This document shows, piece after piece, positions 45,765 through 57,768 of a DNA stretch of 64,000 bases. The notes beneath the pieces are model-generated. The model made no database searches, was not told the DNA's origin, and saw only the letters and a program-made list of their open reading frames with translations. The DNA comes from Hydractinia symbiolongicarpus (Eukaryota; Cnidaria; Hydrozoa; Anthoathecata; Hydractiniidae): positions 10,788,001 to 10,852,000 of the forward strand of contig NC_079876.1 in assembly GCF_029227915.1 (NCBI RefSeq). The letters are read 5' to 3'. Each line of letters opens with the position of its first letter. The first letter of the stretch is position 1. A program made the position numbers and the translations under genes.

Positions 45765-47544
45765 TAACTAGACTAGTTTATATTTAGTAATATGTGAATA
45801 ACTAGTACAATAAATATGTATAACTTATTATTACTTTCTAAGTGACAGGCAATTTAAAGGGTTAACAAAATATGTGGAGGTTCCACAAGTTAAATACAAA
45901 AATCGTTACATCCGTATCAGCATCGTAAGTTTTTTCTATGATGGATTATAGACCGTGAAGTACAAGTACTATGTTTATTGCCAAAGATGTAGAATATTGC
46001 ACTTCGAGGCTATAGAATGGTCATATTATTCTATTATGAAAGAAACGTTGTAGAAGTAACAGGATTCGAAAGAGTTACCGCTCCTACATTTTACTCGAAT
46101 ACCTGTGATTGTGCCGTTGTATTTAATTCTTACATTGCGGATCCCGAAATTATGAGAATGTTCGGTTTAGCGACCTGATTCACATGACATATGCATTAAA
46201 ATACGCATGTATTGAGTACAACTTAACAAAAAAACGGATGGCACGATCTTAAAAAATGAAACTAAATGCAAGTAAACTAAGATATAGCATATTACACATC
46301 GAGACTATAGAATGGTCATATCATTCTATTATGACAAAAACGAGGAAAAAATATTGACAGAAAAATGGCGTCGTTCGACCCGTCTGTCAGTTGCCTGTTT
46401 CATTAAAGTCACCTTAAGTCAATTTTCTTGATTTCAACAACAACAATTTATTAAACATTTATATTGCGATGGTTAAGGTTTGAGGAAGAAAATTAACAAT
46501 TTTTGATATTTAAAACACACCTACTATTTCAAAATGTTTCCAGGATGCAAGCAGCAAAAAACAGTTTTTATTGCAAGTACTAGTTAATGTAAGATGGTTT
46601 AGAGCAACACTAGTTATCAAACTCATGAACACCGTTTTCAAACAACATTAGTACTGGTAAATCATTTTGCGAACAACCATTACAAAACTTTAAATATGGT
46701 CAAAATCTTTCTTAATTTGTAAATAATTGTACAATGACAGCGTGTAATTCTGTTTCCTTTGTTCATTGACAAAAAAAGATCATCGGTCATGCAAGAAACT
46801 CCGATTCTTTTTAAATTGGAAATGACGACGGCGTCGAAATCTGTAGAACATATGCATGACTTTTGGTGATAAAATTTGAAATTACATTATAAATTACTAA
46901 CTAAATTTAAATAACTAGTGATAAGATGAAAAAGGTATGCTTTTAGTTCCTTATTTTTGGAAATAATTGGATTGTTTGCGTGGTTTTTAACATACAAATC
47001 ATAAAAAAAACGTGTACAATATAGTAAGTAATTTGAAAATAATGATGAACACTCGTCCGACAAATATAGTTTCTGTTGATGTCGAGTTTGGGACTGATGT
47101 ATTTCTGATCAAGTAGGAAATACCTTCATAAAAGCTGACAATACATGACTTCCGCTGTTTGAGTAATAATATTTGACCTTTTGCCCCTTAGACAAAGTTA
47201 TGAGTCGTGTGAATTGATGCTCTTTCGAAAGTAGTTGACAGCAAAAAAATATGCGTAAGATGTTGCTAGTTAAATTTTTAGTATCAAAAAGGCGAACTTT
47301 ACCGTTTAATTTTTAAATTTTTATCACTGATTTGTTTCTTACTATAATATGAGGAACGCAAGACAAAAATTATGCGTTAAGTAAGCGTTTCCAAAAAAAC
47401 TATAAAGCCACATGATCATTTGAGCTTATCTCTCAGTTCTTTATGGAAATTTGCATACAAAATATACGCTTTCTGAAACATTGTATCGTCAACATTCACC
47501 AACATTTGACAAAAAGAAACAATAACAATGTAAAAAATAGTGTG

Positions 47545-47626
47545 CGTCGAGGATGGGATTCGAACCCACGCGGGCAGAGCCCAATAGATTAGCAATCTAT
47601 CGCCTTAACCACTCGGCCACCTCGAC
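47545..47626 (-). tRNA. tRNA-Ser(GCT)
   Basis: An 82-base type II tRNA with anticodon GCT in the loop TTGCTAA, variable-arm stem GGGC-TCT-GCCC, D-arm GCCGAGTGGTTAAGGC (A box) and T-loop TTCGAAT (B box). The acceptor is GTCGAGG/CCTCGAC: the second pair is T-A where the other copies have A-T, so pairing is kept by a double change. A T-run lies about 10 bases past the 3' end on the minus strand. It decodes AGC/AGT. Confidence 0.93.
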
Positions 47627-47888
47627 TTATTAAAATAGCATATATTTAGTAATATGTGCATAACAGGTACAATAAATAGGTATGACTTATTATTACTTTC
47701 TAAGTAACAGCAGTTTAAAGAGTTACCACAATGTGTAGACGTTCGCTAAGTTATATACAAACACGTTACAATCGTATCAGCGTCGTAAGATTTCTTATTT
47801 TTAAACGGTTCATTGATTGAAAAGTACTAGTCCTATGTTTATCGTCATAGTTGTACCTACGTGGGAGTGACATAATTCGAAGTGTTTT

Positions 47889-48266
47889 TGCTGAGAAAGG
47901 AGATTAACATTCCAATACAATCTGAAATCTACTGGCCCGGTAGTGAAGTAGTTTCAAGTTTCACAGAAATTAAGTCTCGTTTACATAAAAAACGTTATGT
48001 CAATTCTGACAAAAATCATGCTGACGTAGCATTAACCAGATGTGGTGACATGGTCCAGAATTTTTTTGGTGTGCAATTGCTGAAGTAAATGAAATAATCC
48101 TGAGATCGTTGAAAGTAACAAACATCCCTAGGAAAACTCTATTTTATATCAGTCATAGGTACCATTTCAAGTTGTCCGAAGAATATTCGAGTAGCAGCAT
48201 TAATGGACCCAGTTTGCTGGTCCTCTTGGAAAGCAGTACAAACAGGAACTGAAGAAGATATGCTAG
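47889..48266 (+). pseudogene. unidentified coding remnant, copy 2 (5' truncated)
   Basis: Same sequence as copy 1 from LRKEINIPIQSEIYWPG onward, cut at its 5' side by the duplication junction. It keeps 24 bases missing in copy 1 (flanked by GGTG repeats). The second possible exon (48153-48266) is conserved in length and still open, with a few amino-acid changes (for example VPIG to VQTG). It cannot be complete. Confidence 0.4.
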
Positions 48267-49602
48267 GTAAATAATTTCAATAAATCATTTCAATCATCAA
48301 TAATAAGTACCTTTTGCTACAAAAACAAGTAAAATCAGAAAGCATCAAATGAAGGTCAGAAGTCAGCCAAACGAAACAATTTATATTTATTCTTAGGAAT
48401 TATCGCTGGAGAAATACATATTTTGTTTCGTGAGAATAAACTTTGGGATATCTGACCAATTAATAATCCTCTTTAGCGGATTTAGTATGGGCGCATAAAG
48501 TCTCATAACTTTTTAATTATTGGATGAAATTAATAGGAATTTTGTGACTTTTCCTAACTTTTATTTAAAAAATTATCCTGTCAATGTCACTTTGTCCTTT
48601 ATTGTCTTGTGATCATATCCACTTTTGGTGTAGTGCTAAAAATGAATGTACTCTAAACTAACAAGTGGTATGAGTATGTGATTATGTATGTGATAATGAC
48701 AATAAGTTAACATACAATATTGACATGCATACTGTCTAATTTGCAGACCGGAACATTGGTAATTTACATCTGGCAATATTATTATTTTCTATTATTATAT
48801 GATGACGTCATATGTCGTTTTGTCACATGCCAATCCAATTTGTCTTGATTAAGTAGTTACTGACATAAATGTGCATAGATATACCGAGTTTTATTCTATG
48901 ACAGCTATTAACACCAAGGTTCTCAAACATCGATTATTTAAAAAAATTATTGATTCAAGATTTGAATTCTGATCGATTTCCGTTTTCTTCCTAGAAAAAT
49001 CATTTGCCTTCACCTGTAAACATTCCTAATAATGTCTTACATTTATATATTTTTTTAATGACTTGTACTGTAAATAGTTCTAAAAAAGATAAAAACAGAT
49101 AATTTCCAAAAAAGACATATTTTCTTTGACCATTGTCTCAGTATTACGTCACAACATATTGATGCTTCTTTGTACTAAGTCTCATTACTTGTAATCAAAC
49201 AGAACAAAAGTTACAGGCCGCGGGGACTTAATGTCCCCCCATACCCACTAGGGTCAAAATAGCCCATATTAAAAGGAAAATCTAAATTATGCAACGACAT
49301 TGACGGTGAATGACAAAATGATCTACATATGTACAATGATTACTAAAGGAAGCTAAAAAAGTTGAAAAAAGCTATAAAAAGGATGAAATTTGCAAAGCAA
49401 TGGGTGGAATAACACATTATTTTATCATCATAGTTTTGTTTTACTCGTGACATCATCAGATTGACCAACTAGCTTTCTAGCAACAAGGCAAAACTTCACC
49501 GATCATTGTATCATTATAGCAACTGTAACGTATTTGTTAGAATCTAACTTTAGGAGGCAGAAACAAAAAAATGCTTTATTTTAATGAATATTAATGAATA
49601 TT

Positions 49603-50237
49603 GCTCTAACGCTACGTTGAAATGGCTATCATACGTATTGAGTTTCAGTATTCATCCATTACACACCTGTATGCCAAATTTTTAGGTCCCATGCCTCTCA
49701 GAGGCTTTGATATTGGCTATTATCGAAACTACCTCTAAAAATCGCTATGAAAACTTTATAACTGGGAAAATATAATAACTCTTGTTAGCATTATCCTTAG
49801 AACTTGAAACTTACAACACAGCTTTTTTTATCAAGAAGAATCATTTTTCATTATTTAAACACGTGACTAATCCGATTTCAGGATTTTTTCGGATTTTACC
49901 CGAAAATCGCAAAAAAACGGATTTTCGGGCAATTTTTGGCAACTTTTCATACGATCTATGTAGAAACCAGAAAATATGTTAAATAACTTTTATTTCGCTT
50001 TCAGAAACTTCAAACTGATGCAAAAATCCGCTCTAGAAATACAATAATTGAATTTTAAGCAGACGGTGGCAGAAAATATGCTGACGCAAGCAAAAATTTA
50101 TTGCCTTCATTTTGTTTCTTTTGTAATGTACTATAAGTGTCCCAAGTTTGATTCAATATGAACAGGCCTATGAAAAATTATCGAAAAGGGATGGGGGCGG
50201 TCATATTATGTTAGAAACCCCCCGGAGCGAATAGTGA
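49603..50237 (+). mobile_element. piggyBac-like MITE, copy D (left end deleted)
   Basis: Duplicate of copy C within tandem unit 2. The left TTAA and terminal hairpin are deleted, so homology starts at GCTCTAACGCTACG. The right TTAA has become ATAA. This copy arose by segmental duplication, not by a separate insertion. Confidence 0.85.
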
Positions 50238-50398
50238 TAAGGAAACTGTGTCGTGTTTATTCTATTTAACACTACTCTACCTAAAGCATTGAGCATTTCA
50301 TGTAAATAGCTTACATTTTAAAGATGATACCACGCACATTTGTGATTCCGGACATTTGCCAATACTTGACTCAACAACATTTGTAACAAAAAAACATG

Positions 50399-50480
50399 CG
50401 AGGAGGGTTGGATTTCACCCAACACAGGCAGAGCCCAATAGAGCAGCAGTTCATTGCCTTAATCACTCGGCCACCTGGTC
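50399..50480 (-). pseudogene. degenerate tRNA-Ser(GCT)-like locus, duplicate
   Basis: Tandem-duplicate partner of the locus at 45683, 4716 bases away. It shares the rewritten T-stem and anticodon arm, and has extra damage: a second acceptor mismatch and a D-arm change (GATTAAGGC). Not expected to be functional. Confidence 0.75.
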
Positions 50481-52260
50481 TAACTAGACTAGTGTATATT
50501 TAGTAATATGTGAATAACTAGTACAATAAATACGTATAACTTATTATTACTTTCTAAGTGACAGGCAATTTAAAGGGTTAACAAAATATGTGGAGGTTCC
50601 ACAAGTTAAATACAAAAATCGTTACATCCGTATCAGCATCGTAAGTTTTTTCTATGATGGATTATAGACCGTGAAGTACAAGTACTATTTTTATTGCCAA
50701 AGATGTAGAATATTGCACTTCGAGGCTATAGAATGGTCATATTATTCTATTATGAAAGAAACGTTGTAGAAGTAACAGGGTTCGAAAGAGTTACCGCTCC
50801 TACATTTTACTCGAATACCTGTGATTGTGCCGTTGTATTTAATTCTTACATTGAGGATCCCAAAATTATGAGAATGTTCGGTTAAGCGACCTGATTCACA
50901 TAACATATGCATTAAAATACGCATGTATTGAGTACATCTTAACAAAAAAACGGATGGCACGATCTTAAAAAATGAAACTAAATGCAAGTAAAGGAAGATA
51001 TAGCATATCACACATCGAGACTATAGAATGGTCATATCATTCTATTATGACAAAAACGGAGAATAAATATTGACAGAAAAATGGCGTCGTTCGACCTGTC
51101 TGTCAGTTGCCTGTTTCATTAAAGTCACCTTAAGTCAATTTTCTTGATTTCAACAACAACAATTTATTAAACCTTTATATTGCGATGGTTAAGGTTTGAG
51201 GAAGAAAATTAACAATTTTTGATATTTAAAACACACCTACTATTTCAAAATGTTTCCAGGATACAAGCAACAAAAAACAGTTTTTATTGCAAGTACTAGT
51301 TAATGTAAGATGGTTTAGAGCAACACTAGTTATCCTACTCATGAACACCGTTTTCAAACAACATTAGGACTGGTAAATCATTTGGCGAACAACTATTACA
51401 AAACTTTAAATATGGTCAAAATCTTTCTTAATTTGTAAATAATTGTACAATGACAGCGTGTAATTCTGTTTCCTTTGTTCATTGACAAAAAAAGATCATC
51501 GGTCATGCAAGAAACTCCGATTCTTTTTAAATTGGAAATGACGACGGCGTCGAAATCTGTAGAACATATGCATGACTTTTGGTGATAAAATTTGAAATTA
51601 TATTATAAATTACTAACTAAATTTAAATAACTAGTGATAAGATGAAAAAGGTATGCTTTTAGTTCCTTATTTTTGGAAATAATTGGATTGTTTGCGTGGT
51701 TTTTAACATACAAATCATAAAAAAACGTGTACAATATAGTAAGTAATTTGAAAATAATGATGAACACTCGTCCGAAAAATATGGTTTCTGTTGATGTCGA
51801 GTTTGGGACTGATGTATTTCTGATCAAGTAGGAAGTACCTTCATAAAACCTGACAATACATGACTTCCGCTGTTTGAGTAATAATATTTGACCTTTTGCC
51901 CCTTAGACAAAGTTATGAGTCGTGTGAATTGATGCTCTTTCGAAAGTAGTTGACAGCAAAAAAATGTGCGTAAGATGTTGCTAGTGAAATTTTTAGTATC
52001 AAAAAGGCGAACTTTACCGTTTAATTTTTAAATTTTTTATCTCCGATTTGTTTCTTACTATAATGTGAGGAACGCAAAACAAAAAATATGCGTTAACTAT
52101 GCGTTTCCAAAAAAACTATAAACCCACATGATCATTTGAGCTTATCTCCCAGTTCTTTATGGAAATTTGCATACAAAATATACGCTTTCTGAAACATTGT
52201 AATGTCAACATTCACCAGCATTTGACAAAAAGAAACAATAACAATGTAAAAAATAGTGTG

Positions 52261-52342
52261 CGACGAGGATGGGATTCAAACCCACGCGGGCAGAGCCCCA
52301 TAGATTAGCAATCTATCGCCTTAACCACTCGGCCACCTCGTC
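52261..52342 (-). tRNA. tRNA-Ser(GCT), one T-loop change
   Basis: Duplicate partner of the tRNA at 47545. Acceptor GACGAGG/CCTCGTC is perfect and the anticodon is GCT. The T-loop reads TTTGAAT instead of TTCGAAT, changing the near-universal C56 and a core B-box base. It may therefore be weakly transcribed or unstable. Confidence 0.8.
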
Positions 52343-53660
52343 TTTTTAAAATAGCATATATTTAGTAATATGTGCATAACAGGTACAATGAATAGGTATG
52401 ACTTATTATTACTTTCTAAGTAACAGCAGTTTAAAGAGTTACCACAATGTGTAGACGTTCGCTAAGTTATATACAAACACGTTACATTCGTATCAGCGTC
52501 GTAAGATTTCTTATTTTTAAACGGTTCATCGATTGAAAAGTACTAGTCCTATGTTTATCGTCACAGTTGTGCCTACGTGGGAGTAACAGAATTCGAAGTG
52601 CTTTCATTCCTACATTTAAATACCTGTGATCGCACCTTTGTACCTAATTCTTACATTGCGGTTCCTCAAACTGGCATTTTGGCAAAGTCAGATAGCACGG
52701 CTAAAAAAAATGAAACAAAACTAAAATTAAAATTAAAATGAATAGACGATAGATTACCATATTATTCTGCTGTGAAAAACACGAAAAGAAATTATAAACA
52801 ACAAAAAGGCCTGGCATGACCATGCTATCAGTTGGGTAGTTCAAAAGTCACTAAAATCGTTTTCATATGCAGCAAGATGTCGAATTCCTTGATTTTTAAC
52901 CACAATAACTTGCTAAATAAATTTCAACGCTGTTTAGAAAAAGATTTTGCATTAAAATCGACAATTTGTGGCTATAATAAAAAATTCACCCGTAATTTCA
53001 AAATTTTTTAAACATTTTAGACACCTTCTTTTTGCAAATACTTGTTAACGCGATTGAGTTAGATGGTTAGAGCAACACTGGTTATTTTACTAATGAGCAT
53101 CGTTTACAAACAACGTTAAAAGTGCTAAATTATTTTACGAATAACTATTACAAAACTCTAGATATGATGGAAGTTTTGCTTAATTTGTGAATAATTGTAG
53201 CCCGAGAGCACCTCTTATTTTCTTTGTTTTCATTTTTCAAAAACAATTTTTTACTTTCTTAGATCATGCAAGAAACACAATTTTTCTTTTACGTCGGAGA
53301 TCACGAAGATCCAATATTTGTACAATATGCACAGGTTGACCTTACCTACATTAAGCACATTTCTAAATTTTGGATGTAACCAAAATAGCGTAACTTCTAA
53401 GATTTCGGGAAACAAAGTTTCTTTTTGGATTCTGCACTGCAATTATTGCGTAAATTACGCGCATGCACTGTTTGAAGCGCGTCTAATATTTATTTAACAG
53501 TTAAATACTGTTCTTTTTCTCTCGCAACAAGCTGTTGTCGGTAACTTTAGTATTTAGCAATTGTTTCCTTTCTTTTATATACTATGTCGAACTCGACGAA
53601 ACAAGACACCGCCTAATCAATGCAAAGGCAAGAGATAAAAGATGACGCAACAAACAACAA

Positions 53661-54377
53661 TCTATATAATAATACGCCAGTTCTGCGTCTCTGTGACTGG
53701 CAAAGTGGATGTGCTCATTTTCCTTTGATCTTTCCGAAATTTTCTTTGAAGTAACCGAAAACTGCATGTCTAACAAGTTAAATTTTCTGACGTTACGGTC
53801 CGATGTAAATAACACTACTTTAAAGTCAATTTCTTATATTAAATTAATGACGCCATTACAGTGCACCTAAAACTTTTGAGGCCAAATAACTTGGAAACGA
53901 GTTGGTGACGTCAATGATTTTACCCCGCTTGGGTAACTAGGGACCACCTGGGACCACTTTTGGGTAAATTTCCCAAAATTAGGTCTCCAAATCCGTTTCG
54001 GTATTGACGTCATCCAAAAACGTTTGGCAAAAGTACATGATCCTATACATTTTTTTGATCAGCGCTTCAAGATCTATACGAGGAAGGCAACAGGTATATA
54101 AATTTCTAAAAAAAATGTTTTGTGTTTTCACGTGTCTTTGCTGACGTCAGCACATATTGTAACCCTTGTATCTGCTTTTGCAGTCCTCGAAAACATATCA
54201 TCCTATACAATTTTTTAATCAGTGTTTCAACCTCTACACATTACAATAAAGGAATAAAATAAATCTCTCTAATTCTTTTGGGATCTTCACTGCTGACTTC
54301 AGCAAAACATCTAAAACAACCTATTTTTGCATTGCCCATCTGCCTAAGTGGATTTCTCCACGGGCCTTATCGACTAG
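53661..54377 (+). mobile_element. Helitron-like element 1
   Basis: Starts TCTATATAATAATACG and ends with a GTGGATTTCTCCAC hairpin followed 13 bases later by CTAG (54374-54377), as Helitrons end in hairpin plus CTRR. It is preceded by A and followed by T. Non-coding, 717 bp. Confidence 0.65.
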
Positions 54378-54760
54378 TCTATATAATAATACGGCAGTTC
54401 TGTCTGTGACTTCTGCAAAGTGGATAAAAATTCTTTGATAAAGTCTATAAAACATCGCCTATAAATTTCTTCTGTCAATTAGCAAACTTTGACGTTAGAG
54501 CAATATTGACGTCAAAAGAAAGTATACTAAGATTAGTGAACCCATTGCACTGCACTTTTAAATTTAAGGCTAAATAACTTGGAAACAGTAGGAAATAATT
54601 GACGTTATCTCCTGCGCGGGTAACTAGGGACTACCTGGGACCAATTTGGGTAAGTTTCCCAAACCTGGGTCCCCGAATCGGTTTCGGAATGGACGGGTTG
54701 ATGACGTCATCACAAAACCTACAAACCCCAATATCTCTGCAACCGTTTGCCAAAAGCTGA
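54378..54760 (+). mobile_element. Helitron-like element 2, 3' truncated
   Basis: Begins TCTATATAATAATACGG immediately after the CTAG of element 1 and follows the same internal order, including GGGTAACTAGGGAC and TGGGACCA. Its 3' hairpin is missing; it runs into tRNA-unit flank near 54760. Confidence 0.6.
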
Positions 54761-55111
54761 ATATTTATCACAGTTTTTTTACCCGTGATGTACAAAATTA
54801 AATACAGAGATGCAATCACAGGTATCCATTTAAAATGTAGAAACATGATTTTTTAGGACTCTGTTACTCCCCGTAAAAGATACAACTTTGGCAATAAAAA
54901 TATGATTTGTACTTTACAATCAATGATTCGTTTATAAGGAAAAATACTTACGATTCCGTTGGGAAAGTAACAAATTTTGTATTTAATTGGTGGAGCCTCT
55001 ACATATTGTGTTAACTCTTTAAATAACCTGTTACTTAGAAAGTAAAGAAAAGTTTTACATTTTCATTGTACCTGTTATCCACACATTACTAAATATATAC
55101 TCCTTTACTAA

Positions 55112-55193
55112 GACGAGGTGGCCGAGTGGTTAAGGCGATAGATTGCTAATCTATTGGGCTCTGCCCTCGTGCGTTCGAATCCCATCTTCGTCG
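55112..55193 (+). tRNA. tRNA-Ser(GCT), one T-stem mismatch
   Basis: Anticodon GCT, intact D-arm and variable arm (GGGC-TCT-GCCC). The T-arm is GTGCG-TTCGAAT-CCCAT with one C-C mismatch, and there is a G-T wobble in the acceptor. A terminator of six T lies at 55201-55206. First plus-strand copy right of the palindrome centre. Confidence 0.82.
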
Positions 55194-57686
55194 CACACTA
55201 TTTTTTACATTGTTATTGTTTTCTTTTGCAAATTGTTAGTGAACTGCAGACCATATAACGTTTAAGAAAGAGTATATTCTGTATGAAATATTACTTGAAG
55301 AACTGAGAGATAAGCTCCGATGACCATTTATATTTTTAGTTTTTTGGAAAGCGTATCTTTTGTTTTGTGTTCTTCGCGTTATAGTAAATATCAAAGCGGT
55401 GATAAAAAGTTGCGAAATTAAACAGTAAAGCTTGGCTTTTCGAAACAAAAACTTTTAAACAATCATCAAAAAACGCGGCTCATAACTTCGCCTTAGGGGC
55501 AAAAGGTCAAACAACAGACGTCACAATAACTCAAATAGCGGAAGTCAGATTCATATGCATTGTCAGATTTTTTGAAGGTATTTTGTACTTGACCAGGAAA
55601 ACATTAGTTCCAAAATTAACATCAACAAAAACTATTGATGGTTTTACCCTTTTTTAAAAAAAAACTCAGAAAAACCATCGATCAAGTCTAAAACAAATAA
55701 TTTGTCAGGCAAGTGTTCATCGTTATTTTCTAATAACTCAATTCATTGTACATAAAAAACCTGAAAGCACTTCCTTTTTATCTTATCACTAGTTTTTTAA
55801 ATTTCGTCAATAATTTATATGATAAAAGAGATGCCAAATTTCAAAGTTTACTACTAAAAGTAATCACATAGGTTAATTCTATTATTTTCACATCTTGACA
55901 AACGCAAAAAGCAACTACTTTTTTCGTGAACATTGGTATTTCCCGTTGGCTGAATTCGTCGAGATCCGTCGTGAATAATGTAGAAGTACAAGTAATACAC
56001 GTAAAGTTTACAACGATAACGTCGACGTGAGATCATTGCACGAAGACGATTACTTTTATTGTAATCGCCTCCTACTCCAGGATAAAAACCACCGTACTCT
56101 GTAGTAGCCGAACTAGAAGTTCTTATGCTTTTTTAGATTAGGAAAAAACTTTGAAATTGCTACTCAATGACGACATAAGCAATTTCTAACATAATTTCAC
56201 ATATACTAATTTTTAGACAGAATAAAAACATTGAACTATCGTTGTTTGTTGCGTCATCATTTATCTCTTGCCTTTGCATTGATTAGGCGGTGTCTTGTTT
56301 TGTCGAGTTCGACATAGTATATATAAAAAAAGAAACAATTGTTAAATACTAAAGTTAACGATAACAGCTTGTTGCGAGAGAAAGAACAGTATTTAACTGC
56401 TAAATATATATTACACGCGCTTCAAACAGTGCATGCGCGTAATTTACGCAATAATCGCAGTGCAGAATCCAAAAAGAAACTTTGTTTCCAGAAATCTTCG
56501 AAATCGGGAAACCTCACTATCTGATTCAGGCATTTTGAAAGTTTTCAAACCTGAGTTGACAATGTTCAGAATGGTCTTAGTAGTTACGCTATTTTGGTTA
56601 CATCCAAAATATAGAAATGTGCTTAATTTAGGTAAGATCAACATGTGCATATTGTGCAAATATTGTGGTCTTCGTGATCTCCGACGTAAAGGAAAAATTG
56701 TGTTTCTTGCATGATCTAAGAAAGTAAAAAATTATTTTCAAAAAATGAAAACAAAGCAAATAAGAGGTGCTCTTGTGCTACAATTATTCACAAATTAAGC
56801 TAGACTTCCATCATATCTAAAGTTGTGTAATAATTATTTGTAAAATAATTTACAAGTTTTAACGTTGATTGTAAACGATGCTCATGCGTAGAATAAGTAG
56901 AATAAGTAGAATAAGTACTTGCAAAAAGAAGGTGTCTTCGTGCCTACATGTTTAAAAAATTTCGAAATAACAGGTGCAATTTTTATTATAGCCACAAATT
57001 GTCGATTCTCATGCAAAATCTTTACCTAAACATCGCGGAAATTTAGCAAGTTATTGTGGTTAAAAATCAAGGAATTCCACATCTTGCTTCATATGAAAAC
57101 GATTTTAGTGACTTTATTGAACTACGCAACTGACAACATGGTCATGACAGGCCTTTTTGTTGTTTATAATTTTTTTTCGGTTTTTTTTCACAGCAGAATA
57201 ATATGGTAATCTATCGTCTATTCATTTTAATTTTAATTTTGATTTTGTTTCATTTTTTTTAGCCTGTGCTATCCGAATTTTTCAAAATGTACTCAATGTA
57301 TGTTTATTTTAATGCATGTTTCAGGTATGCCAGGTCGCTAAACCGAACATTTTCATAGTTTGAGGAACTGCAATGTAAGAATTAGGTACAAAGGTTCAAT
57401 CGCAGGTAATTAAATGTAGGAGCAAAAACACTTTGAATTATGTCACTCCCACGTAGGTACAACTATGACGATAAACATAGGACTAGTAATTTTCAATCGA
57501 TGAACCGTTTAAAAATAAGAAATCTTACGACGCTGATACGAATGTAACGTGTTTGTATATAACTTAGCGAACGCCTACACATTGTGGTAACTCTTTAAAC
57601 TGCTGTTACTTAGAAAGTAATAATAAGTCATACCTATTCATTGTACCTGTAATGCACATATTACTAAATATATGCTATTTTAAAAA

Positions 57687-57768
57687 GACGAGGTGGCCGA
57701 GTGGTTAAGGCGATAGATTGCTAATCTATTGGGCTCTGCCCGCGTGGGTTCGAATCCCATCCTCGTCG
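57687..57768 (+). tRNA. tRNA-Ser(GCT), canonical
   Basis: All arms pair: GACGAGG/CCTCGTC, anticodon stem ATAGA/TCTAT with GCT, variable stem GGGC/GCCC and T-arm GTGGG/CCCAT with TTCGAAT. A T-run follows at 57775-57781. Identical over its 82 bases to the copy at 60645. Confidence 0.95.

Larger units (their letters stand above)
42889..47888. repeat. ~5-kb tandem duplication, unit 1
   Basis: Unit 1 and unit 2 (47889-52605) align in order: coding remnant, a CCGCGGGGACTTAATGTCCCC stretch, MITE, degenerate tRNA, shared flanks, intact tRNA. The offset falls from 5006 at the start to 4716 at the tRNAs because unit 2 lost about 430 bp matching 44160-44590 and the left MITE end, but has about 240 bp (48330-48560) not in unit 1. 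Confidence 0.88.
47889..52605. repeat. ~4.7-kb tandem duplication, unit 2
   Basis: Second copy of the segment above, in the same orientation and starting directly after the tRNA flank of unit 1. The two differ mainly by indels; point differences are few, so the duplication is fairly young. Confidence 0.88.
52261..57768. repeat. inverted repeat of tRNA units (palindromic cluster centre)
   Basis: Bases 52261-53660 on the minus strand correspond to about 56240-57768 on the plus strand: the tRNA, its 5' flank (TTACTTAGAAAGTAATAATAAGT-like), the ATTATTGCGTAAATTACGCG stretch and the TGACGCAACAAACAAC stretch appear in mirrored order. The arms are diverged. The centre (53661-55111) contains two Helitron-like elements and part of another unit. 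Confidence 0.8.

Noticed and set aside
44807-50237. 66-codon frames (45066-45266 and 49782-49982) as a small gene pair
   Set aside because: They lie inside MITE copies C and D, and the frame is not preserved in copies A and B.
53582-53815. 77-codon minus-strand frame near the inverted-repeat centre
   Set aside because: It crosses the boundary of a Helitron-like element, so it is a chance fusion of unrelated sequence.
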